This document shows positions 41,637 to 49,933 of a stretch of DNA of 64,000 bases, piece after piece; position 1 is the stretch's first letter, and every line of letters starts with the position of its first letter. Both the position numbers and the translations under genes were made by a program. The notes below the pieces were generated by a model. The model saw only the letters and a program-made list of their open reading frames with translations, was not told the origin of the DNA and did no database searches. Source of the stretch: Arthrobacter sp. B3I9 (GTDB lineage: Bacteria; Actinomycetota; Actinomycetes; Actinomycetales; Micrococcaceae). The stretch lies in NCBI RefSeq assembly GCF_030816935.1, contig NZ_JAUSYO010000001.1, positions 4,059,268 through 4,123,267 on the forward strand, given 5' to 3'.

Positions 41637-42620
41637 TTGACACCCGAAGCAGGACACAGGCACGGCACAGTGGCGGTGGGCTACGACGGCTCCGAAGCAG
41701 CGCAACAGGCTGTGAGGTGGGCCGCCGAGTACGCCGCCACTGTGCATTCCTCGCTCCGGGTGGTGCACGCCTTTGTCTGGCCCGTCTTCACCAAGAACCT
41801 CGGGCCGGTCAAGGGGGTGGAAGGCAGCGGGCTGCGGCACGCCGCGGAAACCATCCTGGCGGAAGGGGTCCAGCTGGCACGCCGAGCCTACCGCCCGCTC
41901 CCGGACGTAGCCCCGGGCGCCTCAACTGGCGTGAACACCGCCGTCTCCATCGACGGCGGCGGTATGGACGGTGTCGACGTCGACAGGCCCGACGTCGACA
42001 GTACAAACGCCGGCGGGCCCGCCGACGACAGTGCCGACGTCGACGGCGTCATGGAAGCCGGGCTGCCGGCCCAGGTTCTCCGGAGTGCGGCGCGCGATGC
42101 CCGCCTCCTCGTGATCGGCAGCCGCGGCATCGGCGGCGTACTGGGGCAGCTGGCAGGATCCGTCTGCCTTGACCTGGCGGGCTCCTCCCCCTGCCCGATG
42201 ATAGTCATCCGCCGTCCGCGCAGCCCCGGCAAACCTGTGGTCACGGGCATCGACGGGACCTCCCGCAGCTCGGCGGCCCTGGCCGGGGGTGTCCATCTTG
42301 CGACAAGGCTCCGCACTCACCTGCAGCTGGTCTACATTGACCAGTCCCACGGCAGCGACCACGACGACCACGGCCGCCACGCGCCGCTCCAGGGCCAGGA
42401 GGTGCTGGACCGGGCGCTGGCCGAAGCCCGGCTGCTGGCTCCTGACCTGGACGTGGCGGGCACCCTGCTCCACGGCCGCGCCGCCTCCAAGGAGCTGCTG
42501 GCAGCTTCGGTCGACGCGGACGTCCTGGTGATCGGAACGCACAACCGGGAGGGCGGGCCGGGCAATACCGTCTCCGCAGTGCTGCACAAAGCGCGCTGCA
42601 ACGTGCTGATCACGCGCTGA
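41637..42620 (+). CDS. Tandem universal stress protein with Asp/Gly-rich insertion
   Basis: Two UspA domains in 327 residues. The first (about 8-190) starts GTVAVGYDGSE and ends GSRGIGGVLGQLAGSVCLDL with the ATP-binding motif. It is split by an insertion of about 45 residues rich in Asp, Gly and Val (about 95-140, VDVDRPDVDSTNAGGPADDSADVDG). The second (about 200-327) has GTHNREGGPGNTV, a less typical nucleotide motif. The TTG start at 41637 follows GGGAGGAAG; earlier in-frame starts lie in the previous gene. It is followed by an alcohol dehydrogenase gene. Confidence 0.85.
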   Translation: MTPEAGHRHGTVAVGYDGSEAAQQAVRWAAEYAATVHSSLRVVHAFVWPVFTKNLGPVKGVEGSGLRHAAETILAEGVQLARRAYRPLPDVAPGASTGVNTAVSIDGGGMDGVDVDRPDVDSTNAGGPADDSADVDGVMEAGLPAQVLRSAARDARLLVIGSRGIGGVLGQLAGSVCLDLAGSSPCPMIVIRRPRSPGKPVVTGIDGTSRSSAALAGGVHLATRLRTHLQLVYIDQSHGSDHDDHGRHAPLQGQEVLDRALAEARLLAPDLDVAGTLLHGRAASKELLAASVDADVLVIGTHNREGGPGNTVSAVLHKARCNVLITR

Positions 42621-42688
42621 CGCCGAGTGGGGGAACGCTCCTACGGCATCAGCTTCACAGCGATCAGCGGGTGAGGAGAGGAGGCAAG

Positions 42689-43699
42689 GTGCATGCTTGG
42701 CGGGTGGTCCGGCCGGGGCCGATCAGGACCGGCCCCATGGCTTTTGCAGAATGCCCTGACCCGCGTCCGGGGCCGGACGAGGTGCTGCTGAAGGTCCGGG
42801 CCTGCGGGGTATGCCGGACGGATCTGCATCTGGCCGAAGGCGATCTTGCGCCGAAGCACGACGGGACGGTTCCCGGGCATGAAGTTGTTGGTGAAGTTCT
42901 CAGGTGCGGCACGCGGGCAAGCCGGTTCAAACCAGGTGAGCGGGTCGGCGTGGCCTGGCTGGGCCGGACATGCGGTTCCTGCAGGTTTTGCCTGCGCGGT
43001 GAAGAGAACCTCTGCCTGGACCCCACGTTCACCGGGTGGGACCGGGACGGCGGGTATGCCGAGCTGGTCACCGTGGCGGAGGAGTTCGCTTATCGCATTC
43101 CGGAGGTCTTCCCGGATGAGGAGGCCGCTCCCCTGCTCTGCGCCGGCATCATCGGGTACCGCGCCCTGTCCCGCGCCGAGCTGCCCATCGGCGGCCGGCT
43201 GGGCATCTACGGTTTCGGTGCCTCCGCGCATCTGGCAGCCCAGATCGCCCTCTATCAGGGCGCCCGTGTGTATGTCATGACCCGATCCGAGGGTGCCCGC
43301 CGGTTGGCCATCGAGCTGGGAGCCACTTTTGCCGGCGGCGCCGAGGAGGAGCCCCCCGACCCGCTGGACGCCGCGATCCTGTTTGCTCCCGCGGGAAGCC
43401 TGGTACCGGTGGCGCTGCGTGCCCTGGACCGCGGCGGGACCCTCGCGGTGGCGGGCATCCATCTCAGTGACATCCCGCCGCTGAACTACGCCCGCGAACT
43501 GTTCCAGGAACGCCAGGTCCGCAGCGTCACGGCCAACACCCGCGCCGACGGCGAGGAGTTCTTCCAGATCGCCGCCGAGATCCCGCTGCGCCCGTCGGTG
43601 GTGACCTACCCGTTTTCCTCCGCGGACAAGGCGCTGCTGGACCTGGCGGAGGACCGGATCACCGGCGCCGCCGTGCTGCAGATGGGCGGGGGCGCCTAG
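42689..43699 (+). CDS. Zinc-dependent alcohol dehydrogenase
   Basis: Medium-chain dehydrogenase of 336 residues that oxidises alcohols or reduces aldehydes with NAD(P)+. Catalytic zinc ligands are in ACGVCRTDLHL and GHEVVGEV. The structural zinc has its four cysteines in CGSCRFCLRGEENLC. GRLGIYGFGASAHLAAQIALYQGARVYVMTRS is the cofactor-binding Rossmann motif. It resembles the AdhA/AdhP-like zinc-dependent group. The GTG at 42689 follows GAGGAGGCAAG; a GTG 18 bases upstream would put the binding site inside the gene. It is convergent with the methyltransferase gene, and their stop codons overlap. Confidence 0.92.
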   Translation: MHAWRVVRPGPIRTGPMAFAECPDPRPGPDEVLLKVRACGVCRTDLHLAEGDLAPKHDGTVPGHEVVGEVLRCGTRASRFKPGERVGVAWLGRTCGSCRFCLRGEENLCLDPTFTGWDRDGGYAELVTVAEEFAYRIPEVFPDEEAAPLLCAGIIGYRALSRAELPIGGRLGIYGFGASAHLAAQIALYQGARVYVMTRSEGARRLAIELGATFAGGAEEEPPDPLDAAILFAPAGSLVPVALRALDRGGTLAVAGIHLSDIPPLNYARELFQERQVRSVTANTRADGEEFFQIAAEIPLRPSVVTYPFSSADKALLDLAEDRITGAAVLQMGGGA

Positions 43700-44373
43700 C
43701 GGACCAGGGCCAGGGCGAAGCCGTCCCAGCCTTTGGAGCCCACGGTCTGGATGACCGTCCCGTCCAGCCTCGGATCCTCGCCCATCAGGGTCACGGCGCT
43801 GATGATTCCCGGCGCGTTTTCGGGATCCAGGTCCGCGTCCAGCAGCGCGCCCTCCCAGACCACGTTGTCCATCACCACGGTTGTGCCGGGACGGCCCAGC
43901 CGGATGGCCCAGTCCAGGTAATGCGCGTTGTTTTCCTTGTCCGCGTCAATAAAGATGAAGTCGAACGGCGCTGCGCCTTCATTCTCGAGGGCCTGCAGGG
44001 TGTCCAGCGCGGCGCCGACCCGGACCTCCACCTTGGCACCCAGACCGGCTGCGTCGACGTTCGCGCGGGCCACCTCGGCATGCCGGGGCAGGTACTCGCA
44101 GGTGACCAGCTGGCCGTCGTCGGGCAGGCCCTGTGCCATCCATATCGTGCTGAAGCCAGCCAGGGTGCCGATCTCCAGCACGCGGCGGGACCCGGAAAGC
44201 CGGACCAGCAGCTTGAGAAGCTTGCCCGCGTTGGGTGCGACTTCGATGGGTGGCATGCCCGCTTCAAGGGCACTCGTCACGGCACGGTCGAGGGAACTGT
44301 CCGGACGGACCACAACCTCTGTCAGGAAGTTCTCGACGGCGGTCCAGCGTGGTGTGCTCTGATGCTCGATCAT
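43696..44373 (-). CDS. SAM-dependent O-methyltransferase (class I, COMT-like)
   Basis: Methyltransferase of 225 residues of the catechol O-methyltransferase-like bacterial group. SAM motif I is VLEIGTLAGFSTIWMAQGLP (about 62-81), and the following CEYLPRHAEVARANV gives the acidic residue. FIFIDADKENNAHYLDWA (about 133-150) contains the metal-binding aspartate, and VVMDNVVWEGALLD has the second metal ligands (Asp-Asn). The ATG at 44373 fits the family; a 34-codon upstream extension looks non-coding. Likely methylates a phenolic or unknown small hydroxyl compound. It is separated from the thiamine-binding-like gene by 58 bases. Confidence 0.9.
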   Translation of the reverse strand: MIEHQSTPRWTAVENFLTEVVVRPDSSLDRAVTSALEAGMPPIEVAPNAGKLLKLLVRLSGSRRVLEIGTLAGFSTIWMAQGLPDDGQLVTCEYLPRHAEVARANVDAAGLGAKVEVRVGAALDTLQALENEGAAPFDFIFIDADKENNAHYLDWAIRLGRPGTTVVMDNVVWEGALLDADLDPENAPGIISAVTLMGEDPRLDGTVIQTVGSKGWDGFALALVR

Positions 44374-44431
44374 GCCCCAGTCTGACAGTTCACCCCGCCG
44401 GGCGGTAGCGTTCCCGCCCCGGGGCTTTGCC

Positions 44432-44803
44432 CTACCCTGCGTCCTCCGCGGCACCGCCACCGATCGCCGCTTCAAGCCGTTCCAGCTTGCCGGTCAGTTC
44501 ACCGGAATAGCCGGGGCGGATATCGGCCTTGATCACCAACGAGACACGGCTGCCGTAGCGGCCCACGGCCTCCGTGGCGCGCTTCACCACCGCGAAGACT
44601 TCATCCCACTCCCCCTCGATGGTGGTGAACATCGAGTCGGTATGGTTGGGCAGCCCGGACTCCCGGACGATCCGCACCGCCTCCGCGACGGCGTCATGGA
44701 CCGAGGCGTCATCGGCTGCGGTTGAGGGAACCGGCGGCGCATCCGCAGCGCCGGCGGTGGCAACGGGACGGCCTGAGGGGGCGACAGAGAACGCAAGCAA
44801 CAT
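44432..44803 (-). CDS. MTH1187-family thiamine-binding protein (DUF77/YqgV-like)
   Basis: Cytosolic protein of 123 residues with a ferredoxin-like fold. MLLAFSVAPSG at the N-terminus, VAEAVRIVRESGLPNHTDSMFTTIEGEWDEVFAVVKRATEAV in the middle and RVSLVIKADIRPGYSGELTGKLERLE at the end are the conserved features of the MTH1187/YkoF-like family, members of which bind thiamine. There is an insertion of Ala/Pro/Ser after residue 11. The ATG at 44803 matches the family start; a 24-residue upstream extension is unlikely. The biological role is not established. Confidence 0.85.
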   Translation of the reverse strand: MLLAFSVAPSGRPVATAGAADAPPVPSTAADDASVHDAVAEAVRIVRESGLPNHTDSMFTTIEGEWDEVFAVVKRATEAVGRYGSRVSLVIKADIRPGYSGELTGKLERLEAAIGGGAAEDAG

Positions 44804-44877
44804 GGTTCCAGTCTGCCATGCGGCGCGGGGCCACCGGATGCCGCGGACGGGCCGTTGAGGCAGGGAAATCGTCATGT

Positions 44878-44899
44878 TGATACCTACCGGCCAGTATCA
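44878..44899. promoter_or_regulatory. Candidate TetR operator
   Basis: Inverted repeat TGATAC (44878-44883) and GTATCA (44894-44899) with a 10-base spacer around CCGG. It lies 35 bases before the TetR start in the divergent gap with the thiamine-binding-like gene, as expected for an autoregulatory site. Confidence 0.6.
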
Positions 44900-44934
44900 G
44901 CTTTACTGAACCTCCGCGTTGCTACCCTAGGCAG

Positions 44935-45567
44935 ATGAACCGGGCAGTAGAAGGCAGGCCGCTCCGCGCTGACGCGGCACGGAATGTGGACAAGATCATC
45001 ACCGCGGCCCGCGCCTGTTTCCGCGAACACGGCCCCGAAGTCCCGCTGCAGACCATTGCTGTCACCGCCGGCGTGGGCCCGGCGACGCTGTTCCGTAATT
45101 TCGCGGATAAGGAAGAACTGGTCCTTGCGGCGCTGAACCGGCAACTCCGGCGCCTGGTTGACCCCGTGATCGACGAGGCCCTGACCGGGCCGGACGCGGC
45201 GGAGGGGCTCTTCCGCGTCATCAATGCCGTGATGGGCGTCGCCAGCGAGGAAGCCAACCTGCTCGGCGCCGTCGCCGGACGGCGCGGGCTGTTGGCCGGG
45301 ATCACCGGTGAGCTGTTCGAATCGATAGCGGTGCTGCTCGGGCGTGGCCAGGGTCAGGGTTCGCTGCGCAGTGACATCTCCATGACGGACCTGATCCGGC
45401 TGCTCGCCATGCTGATCGGCGCCGTGGACACCATGGAAGCCGGATCGGACGCCTGGCGACGGCCGGTGGCGCTCGTGGAGGACGCCATCCGCGCGGAACG
45501 GCCCGACCGCCCGTTGCCGCCGCAATCGCCGTTGCCCGGGACGTCCTTCGACACTATCCTCGGCTAA
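44935..45567 (+). CDS. TetR family transcriptional regulator
   Basis: Regulator of 210 residues. The TetR DNA-binding domain occupies about 10-60 (NVDKIITAARACFREHGPEVPLQTIAVTAGVGPATLFRNFADKEEL). The C-terminal helical domain (about 75-190) is the variable ligand and dimer part; it resembles the SbtR-like group. An inverted repeat lies just upstream. The next gene (DUF1232) starts in its stop codon (TAATG), so both are in one operon. The ligand is unknown. Confidence 0.93.
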   Translation: MNRAVEGRPLRADAARNVDKIITAARACFREHGPEVPLQTIAVTAGVGPATLFRNFADKEELVLAALNRQLRRLVDPVIDEALTGPDAAEGLFRVINAVMGVASEEANLLGAVAGRRGLLAGITGELFESIAVLLGRGQGQGSLRSDISMTDLIRLLAMLIGAVDTMEAGSDAWRRPVALVEDAIRAERPDRPLPPQSPLPGTSFDTILG

Positions 45568-45989
45568 TGCCGATTCCTTGGGACCTGATTGCCCCCGTCG
45601 TCGGTGGTCTCCTGCTGGTTTACGTCGCCCTCCTGGTGCTCCTCGGCGCATACGCACGCCGGCACCCCGAGACGGTCAGCATGAAGGACGCGCTGCGGCT
45701 GCTGCCGGACCTGCTCCGGCTGCTCCGCCGCTTGCTCTCGGACCGCACCCTGGCGGTTGGGCTGCGGATCCGGCTGGCGCTGCTGCTGGCGTATCTGCTG
45801 TCCCCCATCGACCTCGTCCCCGACTTTGTGCCCGTGATCGGCTATGCGGACGACGTCATCATCGTGGCCCTGGTCCTGCGGTCCGTGATCGCGCGGGCCG
45901 GCATTGAGGCGCTGCAGAAGCACTGGCCGGGCACGCCCGAAGGGCTGCTGCTCGTGCTCCGCCTGGCCGGGATGGCCGCCCCGCGGTAG
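45567..45989 (+). CDS. YkvA/DUF1232 membrane protein
   Basis: Protein of 140 residues. One N-terminal membrane segment (about 8-29), a basic region, then the DUF1232 domain (about 70-110) with LLLAYLLSPIDLVPDFVPVIGYADDVIIV, the diagnostic family motif. The function of this family is unknown. Its start overlaps the TetR stop (TAATG), which implies translational coupling and regulation by that protein. Confidence 0.88.
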   Translation: MPIPWDLIAPVVGGLLLVYVALLVLLGAYARRHPETVSMKDALRLLPDLLRLLRRLLSDRTLAVGLRIRLALLLAYLLSPIDLVPDFVPVIGYADDVIIVALVLRSVIARAGIEALQKHWPGTPEGLLLVLRLAGMAAPR

Positions 45990-46064
45990 GCACGACGCCA
46001 ACGGGAGGTTCGCTCCCACCGGACCGCTTGCGGCTTGCCGGTTGCCGCTTGCGGGCTGCGGCAG

Positions 46065-46376
46065 TCAGCTCCAGCCCAGCAGCCGCAGTCCGGCCGCAGC
46101 GCCCGCGCCGGCAAGCACCACCACGAGGAACGGCGCGCGGAAACACAACGCGATGCCGGCCGCGGCCAGCGCGCCCAGCCGGGCATCCAGCGCCAATGAC
46201 TGGCCCGACGCCACGGCGTTCACGACCGTCAGGGATGCCAGCAGCCCGATGGTCATGGTGCCGGCGACCCGGGACATGCGCGGATTACGGAGCAGGCTGG
46301 CGGGAACGAGGTAGCCCAGGAGTTTCCAGGCGTAGCCCATCAGGCAGGCCAGCAGAACCCAGAGCCAGAGGTTCAT
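46065..46376 (-). CDS. azlD: AzlD-type branched-chain amino acid exporter small subunit
   Basis: Small membrane protein of 103 residues with three to four hydrophobic segments (about 3-24, 38-56, 66-82 and 84-101). LWVLLACLMGYAWKLLGYLVP is the family opening. AzlD works with AzlC, encoded directly upstream with an ATGA overlap, to export branched-chain amino acids and analogues. Reading frames that extend it upstream run through azlC in another frame and are not real. Confidence 0.85.
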   Translation of the reverse strand: MNLWLWVLLACLMGYAWKLLGYLVPASLLRNPRMSRVAGTMTIGLLASLTVVNAVASGQSLALDARLGALAAAGIALCFRAPFLVVVLAGAGAAAGLRLLGWS

Positions 46377-47134
46377 GCCGTCTCTCCGGACGGGTGGTGT
46401 GCGGAACGGGCGGGATGATGCCCGGTGTAGGGGTCCACGTCCGGTTCCATCCCTTCGTCGCTGCGGCCATGGCTCAGCCAGCCGATCGTGGCCGCGACCA
46501 CGGCGACCACGGCGGCCACCAGGATCGGCACCCCGGCGGGCACGAACGGGACGGCCAGCACCGTCGCCAGCGCACAGACGACGGCGATCGCCACGGGTTC
46601 GCGGCCTTTCAGCCGGGGCCAGAGCAGGCCCAGGAACGCCGCGACCGCAGCGCCGTCGAGCCCCCATTGTTTGGGATCCCCCAGGGCCGCCCCCGCGAGC
46701 GCGCCGACGGCGGTGAACAGGTTCCAGAGGGCGAAGATGCCGAGGCCGGCCGTCCAGAAGCCGCGCTTTTGCTCCAGCGGATCCGTCTGGCCGGTACTGG
46801 TCGCGGTGGACTCGTCGATGGTCACGTGGGCGGAGGCGAACCTCAGCCATCCCCGCGGCTGGAGCAGGGCGTTGATCTGCATACCGTAGATTCCGTTGCG
46901 CATGCCCAGCAGCGTGGCGGCGCCCATCGCCGCGACTCCGGAGCCTCCTCCCGCCACCACACCGATGAAGGCAAACTGCGATCCCCCGCTGAAGAGCAGG
47001 AGGCTCAACGCCATGGTCTGCCAGAAGTCCAGGCCGGAGGTGACCGAGAGGGCACCAAAGGACACGCCGTAGAGGCCGGTGGCAATGCTGATCGACAGCC
47101 CCACCCGCACCGCGGGCGACTGTAGGAGCTTCAC
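46373..47134 (-). CDS. azlC: AzlC-type branched-chain amino acid exporter large subunit
   Basis: Membrane protein of about 253 residues. SPAVRVGLSISIATGLYGVSFGALSVTSGLDFWQTMALSLLLFSGGSQFAFIGV is the AzlC opening, and GMRNGIYGMQINALL (about 75-90) is the family motif. The C-terminal 30 residues are a charged tail with His. The GTG at 47134 is chosen because homologous sequence begins just after it; the upstream frame continues in Ala/Arg repeats of doubtful coding value, and no clear ribosome binding site fixes the start. azlD overlaps its end. Confidence 0.85.
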   Translation of the reverse strand: MKLLQSPAVRVGLSISIATGLYGVSFGALSVTSGLDFWQTMALSLLLFSGGSQFAFIGVVAGGGSGVAAMGAATLLGMRNGIYGMQINALLQPRGWLRFASAHVTIDESTATSTGQTDPLEQKRGFWTAGLGIFALWNLFTAVGALAGAALGDPKQWGLDGAAVAAFLGLLWPRLKGREPVAIAVVCALATVLAVPFVPAGVPILVAAVVAVVAATIGWLSHGRSDEGMEPDVDPYTGHHPARSAHHPSGETA

Positions 47135-47330
47135 CCCAGCCGTCCCGGTACCCGGGCGCCGACCAGCGGCAAGGCGCGCGGCAGCATGGCGCCCTGCGGC
47201 AAGGCGCTGGGAGCAACCGCGGAAGAGGTCTGGGTGGCCCGGCCGGACCAGCAAAAAGGCATGAATCAACTCAATCACAGCAACCGACCGCGTTGAAACC
47301 GGGCGGAGGCTGCGCCGTCGGGGATCCTGC

Positions 47331-48506
47331 TCAGGAGGCGAGGAAGTCAGCGACGGCGCCGTCGATTGCTTCGGGAGCAAAGACTTGGCGCATGACAAGC
47401 GTAGCCAGCCCGTGTATCGCGGAGTCGTCGCCGGGGTCGCCTGCCTCAACAATCAGGCCGTCAGCAATCCTGTCGGCGACGTCGGCCAGAACCCGGGCCC
47501 GCACGCGGTCCACCATGCCCGCTATGGATCCGATTTTGCCTCCGAGTACAAGGCGGTCGGGATTGATCGTCGTTATTGTCGCCGCGAGAGCACGTCCGAG
47601 GACGTCTGCAGCCGCCGCCAGGAGTTGCGAAACTTGGCTATCAGGGACGCGGGCAGCCTCCCGGACGGCATCGGGGCTGACGTAGCTATCGCCGTCGAGC
47701 TGTGCTGCTATCGCCCGTCCCGAACTGTACGCCGCGAGGCATCCGTGGCGTCCACACCGGCAGAGCGGCCCGTTGTCCGCTATCCGGATATGCCCGATGT
47801 CGCCGGCAGCTCCGTGGGCACCCCTGAGGATCGAACCCTCGACGACGATGCCGCAACCGATGCCCGTGGCCACTTTGACATACACGATGGTTTCGGAATC
47901 GCTTTTCCGCTCGCCGAGTGCTGCCGCGCGGGCGTCGTTTTCCACCACGAGGGGCACATGCCATGCCTGGGAAAACGCCTTCGTCACCGCGTCCGGGCGC
48001 CATTCGGGGATGGTGGTGGCGTGGGCAACGAACCCGGTCCCGGCTTCAACGGGAGTAGGCAGGCTGACGCCGACACCGGTCAGGACTTCACCGGTTCCCT
48101 GCCCGAGCAACGACTTTCCGGCTCCGATCAGGGGCGAGAGAACCTGGTCGGAGGGACCGCTGATGTCGTGCTGGACGGTGACCGACCGCAACGGGAACCC
48201 TTCGGTGTCCGTCACGGCGACAGTGGCATGCGTCTGGCCGAGCGCGAAGACCAGAATGACCCGGCCGCGGTTGTCGAAGCGGATCCTGCGTGAGCGGCGG
48301 CCTCCCGTGGCCTCCAGGGACTCCGCCTCGTAGACGAAGCCGTGACGGAGCAGAGCCTCAAGTCGCTCGTAGAGCGTCGCGCGGGACATGCCCGTCGCGG
48401 AGAGAAGTTGCTGACGGGAGAGACCGTCCGCTGACCGGATCAACTCCAGCAGGTGCCCATGGGAGGTTGCTCCGCCAGGACTGGCCGGCATTCGTTCAAC
48501 CGTCAT
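47331..48506 (-). CDS. ROK family transcriptional regulator
   Basis: Sugar-responsive regulator of 391 residues. An N-terminal winged helix-turn-helix (about 15-70, LLELIRSADGLSRQQLLSATGMSRATLYERLEALLRHGFV) is fused to a ROK sugar-kinase-like domain (about 80-390). The ROK zinc motif is CRCGRHGC, the sugar-binding GDIGHI precedes it, and VVENDARAAALGE holds the position of the catalytic aspartate, so sugar binding is likely. The ATG at 48506 follows GGGAGGGACACAA. It is encoded next to a GH63 hydrolase and a complete sugar ABC importer on the same strand and probably controls them. Confidence 0.92.
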   Translation of the reverse strand: MTVERMPASPGGATSHGHLLELIRSADGLSRQQLLSATGMSRATLYERLEALLRHGFVYEAESLEATGGRRSRRIRFDNRGRVILVFALGQTHATVAVTDTEGFPLRSVTVQHDISGPSDQVLSPLIGAGKSLLGQGTGEVLTGVGVSLPTPVEAGTGFVAHATTIPEWRPDAVTKAFSQAWHVPLVVENDARAAALGERKSDSETIVYVKVATGIGCGIVVEGSILRGAHGAAGDIGHIRIADNGPLCRCGRHGCLAAYSSGRAIAAQLDGDSYVSPDAVREAARVPDSQVSQLLAAAADVLGRALAATITTINPDRLVLGGKIGSIAGMVDRVRARVLADVADRIADGLIVEAGDPGDDSAIHGLATLVMRQVFAPEAIDGAVADFLAS

Positions 48507-48568
48507 TTGTGTCCCTCCCGTCACCGACTACCAACATAGTTCATCGGAAAGTCCGCGGGCGGTCCTCG

Positions 48569-49933
48569 CTATCGGGACGGGCCGGCGCCGTCGACGGGCG
48601 CGCCATCCCCGAGCCATTCCAGCGCGGCCGCGGCAGTCCACGCCTGGGCCAGGCTTCCGAGGGGTTCGCCGGTGAACGGCTCGTAGTATTCTCCGAATTT
48701 CACGTCGGAGAGTTGCCGCAGAGATTCCACGCGCAGCGTGTTGTGCAGTTCCGACTGCCCGTCGCGGGCGCACGCCCAGCCCAGCAGCAGGTTCAGGAAC
48801 GGCCACACCGGCCCGCGCCAGTAGGTGCGGGCCCGGAAGGCCGGGCTGGCCGGGGAGGTGGAGGGCGGCAGCGCAAACTGGAGGCCGGGGAATCCCATCC
48901 AGTCCGGGCCCAGCAGGGTCTCGCGTTGGGCATCGAGGAGTGCCGGCTCGCCACCTGCCACGAGAGGGGCAAAGCCGGAGACCGTGTCGGTTGCGATCCA
49001 TCGCCCGGCCCGGACGTCGAAATCGCGGGCCAGCCCGGTTGCGGGATCCACCGTGGCGGCCACACCGGCGCGGAAGCGCGCCGAGATCTCCCGGAGTTCG
49101 GCAGCCTCCGGACGTCCGATGTCATCCGCCAGTTCAGCCAGGACCTCACTTGAGGCCGCCATGATGCCCGAAAAAAAGACATCGCGGACGCGGAAGTCCA
49201 CCGTTTCCTGCACGGCCTGGTCGTCGAAGCCCACCGAGGCCATCTGCTGGACGAGCCAAAGGTACTTGGCGTACTCGGCGTCGTCCGGGCGTTCGCTCGC
49301 GTCGGACACGTGCAGGGTGTCCCGGCGGGTGAACGGCTCGAGGTGACCTGGCTGGATGGCCGCATACGGCCCGTCCCAGCGCGGAGAATTGTCGAAGCCG
49401 GACTCCCACCCGTGGTGGATCTCGATCAGTCCCACCCGGTCCGGGTCTCGTACGTCGGCCAGCCAGCGGTGCCAGGCAAGCCAGCCGTCGAAGGAATCGC
49501 GGAGGAACTGTTCGGCAGCCGCCTGGTCGGTGCCGCCGTTTTCGCGCGCCCGGTCCAGGATGTGGCGCAGCGCTATCGCGTGCACCGGAGGCTGGCAGAT
49601 CCCGCTGCTCTTGACGTGGGCCGGACGGGCGGCGGCCGCGGCGGTTCCCCAGCGGTCGAAGCCGGGAAAGTAGCCGGTGTCGTTGTCGCTGAACACGATG
49701 TGGGGAATCATTCCGGTGGACCACTGGGCATCGAGCAGGGTGCGCATCTCGGTGATGGCCCGGGGCACATCGAACCTTGCCAGGCCGATGGCGACGAAGG
49801 CTGCGTCCCAGCTCCACATGTGCGGGTAGAGGTTGGGCGCGGCGGTGGTCATCGTCCCGAGGTCGTTCACCCGCAGGACTTCAATGGCCGCTTCACGCAG
49901 TTGTTCCGTGCTGATGATCTGGTTGGTGGTCAT
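48569..49933 (-). CDS. GH63 glucosylglycerate hydrolase (GgH-like)
   Basis: Hydrolase of 454 residues, close in length and sequence to mycobacterial glucosylglycerate hydrolase, which splits the compatible solute glucosylglycerate into glucose and glycerate. NDLGTMTTAAPNLYPHMWSWDAAF (about 23-46) includes Asp43. HHGWESGFDNSPRWD has the likely acid Asp181, and EYYEPFTGEPLGS has the likely base Glu418, each matching the (alpha/alpha)6-barrel active site of that family. No signal peptide, so it acts in the cytosol on imported substrate. Mannosylglycerate is an alternative. Its start overlaps the stop of the ABC ATPase gene (ATGA). The regulator of the ROK family follows. Confidence 0.85.
   Translation of the reverse strand: MTTNQIISTEQLREAAIEVLRVNDLGTMTTAAPNLYPHMWSWDAAFVAIGLARFDVPRAITEMRTLLDAQWSTGMIPHIVFSDNDTGYFPGFDRWGTAAAAARPAHVKSSGICQPPVHAIALRHILDRARENGGTDQAAAEQFLRDSFDGWLAWHRWLADVRDPDRVGLIEIHHGWESGFDNSPRWDGPYAAIQPGHLEPFTRRDTLHVSDASERPDDAEYAKYLWLVQQMASVGFDDQAVQETVDFRVRDVFFSGIMAASSEVLAELADDIGRPEAAELREISARFRAGVAATVDPATGLARDFDVRAGRWIATDTVSGFAPLVAGGEPALLDAQRETLLGPDWMGFPGLQFALPPSTSPASPAFRARTYWRGPVWPFLNLLLGWACARDGQSELHNTLRVESLRQLSDVKFGEYYEPFTGEPLGSLAQAWTAAAALEWLGDGAPVDGAGPSR

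Noticed and set aside
46065..47216. 383-codon minus-strand frame that ends as AzlD
   Set aside because: Only the last 103 codons are AzlD-like; the rest reads azlC in the wrong frame.
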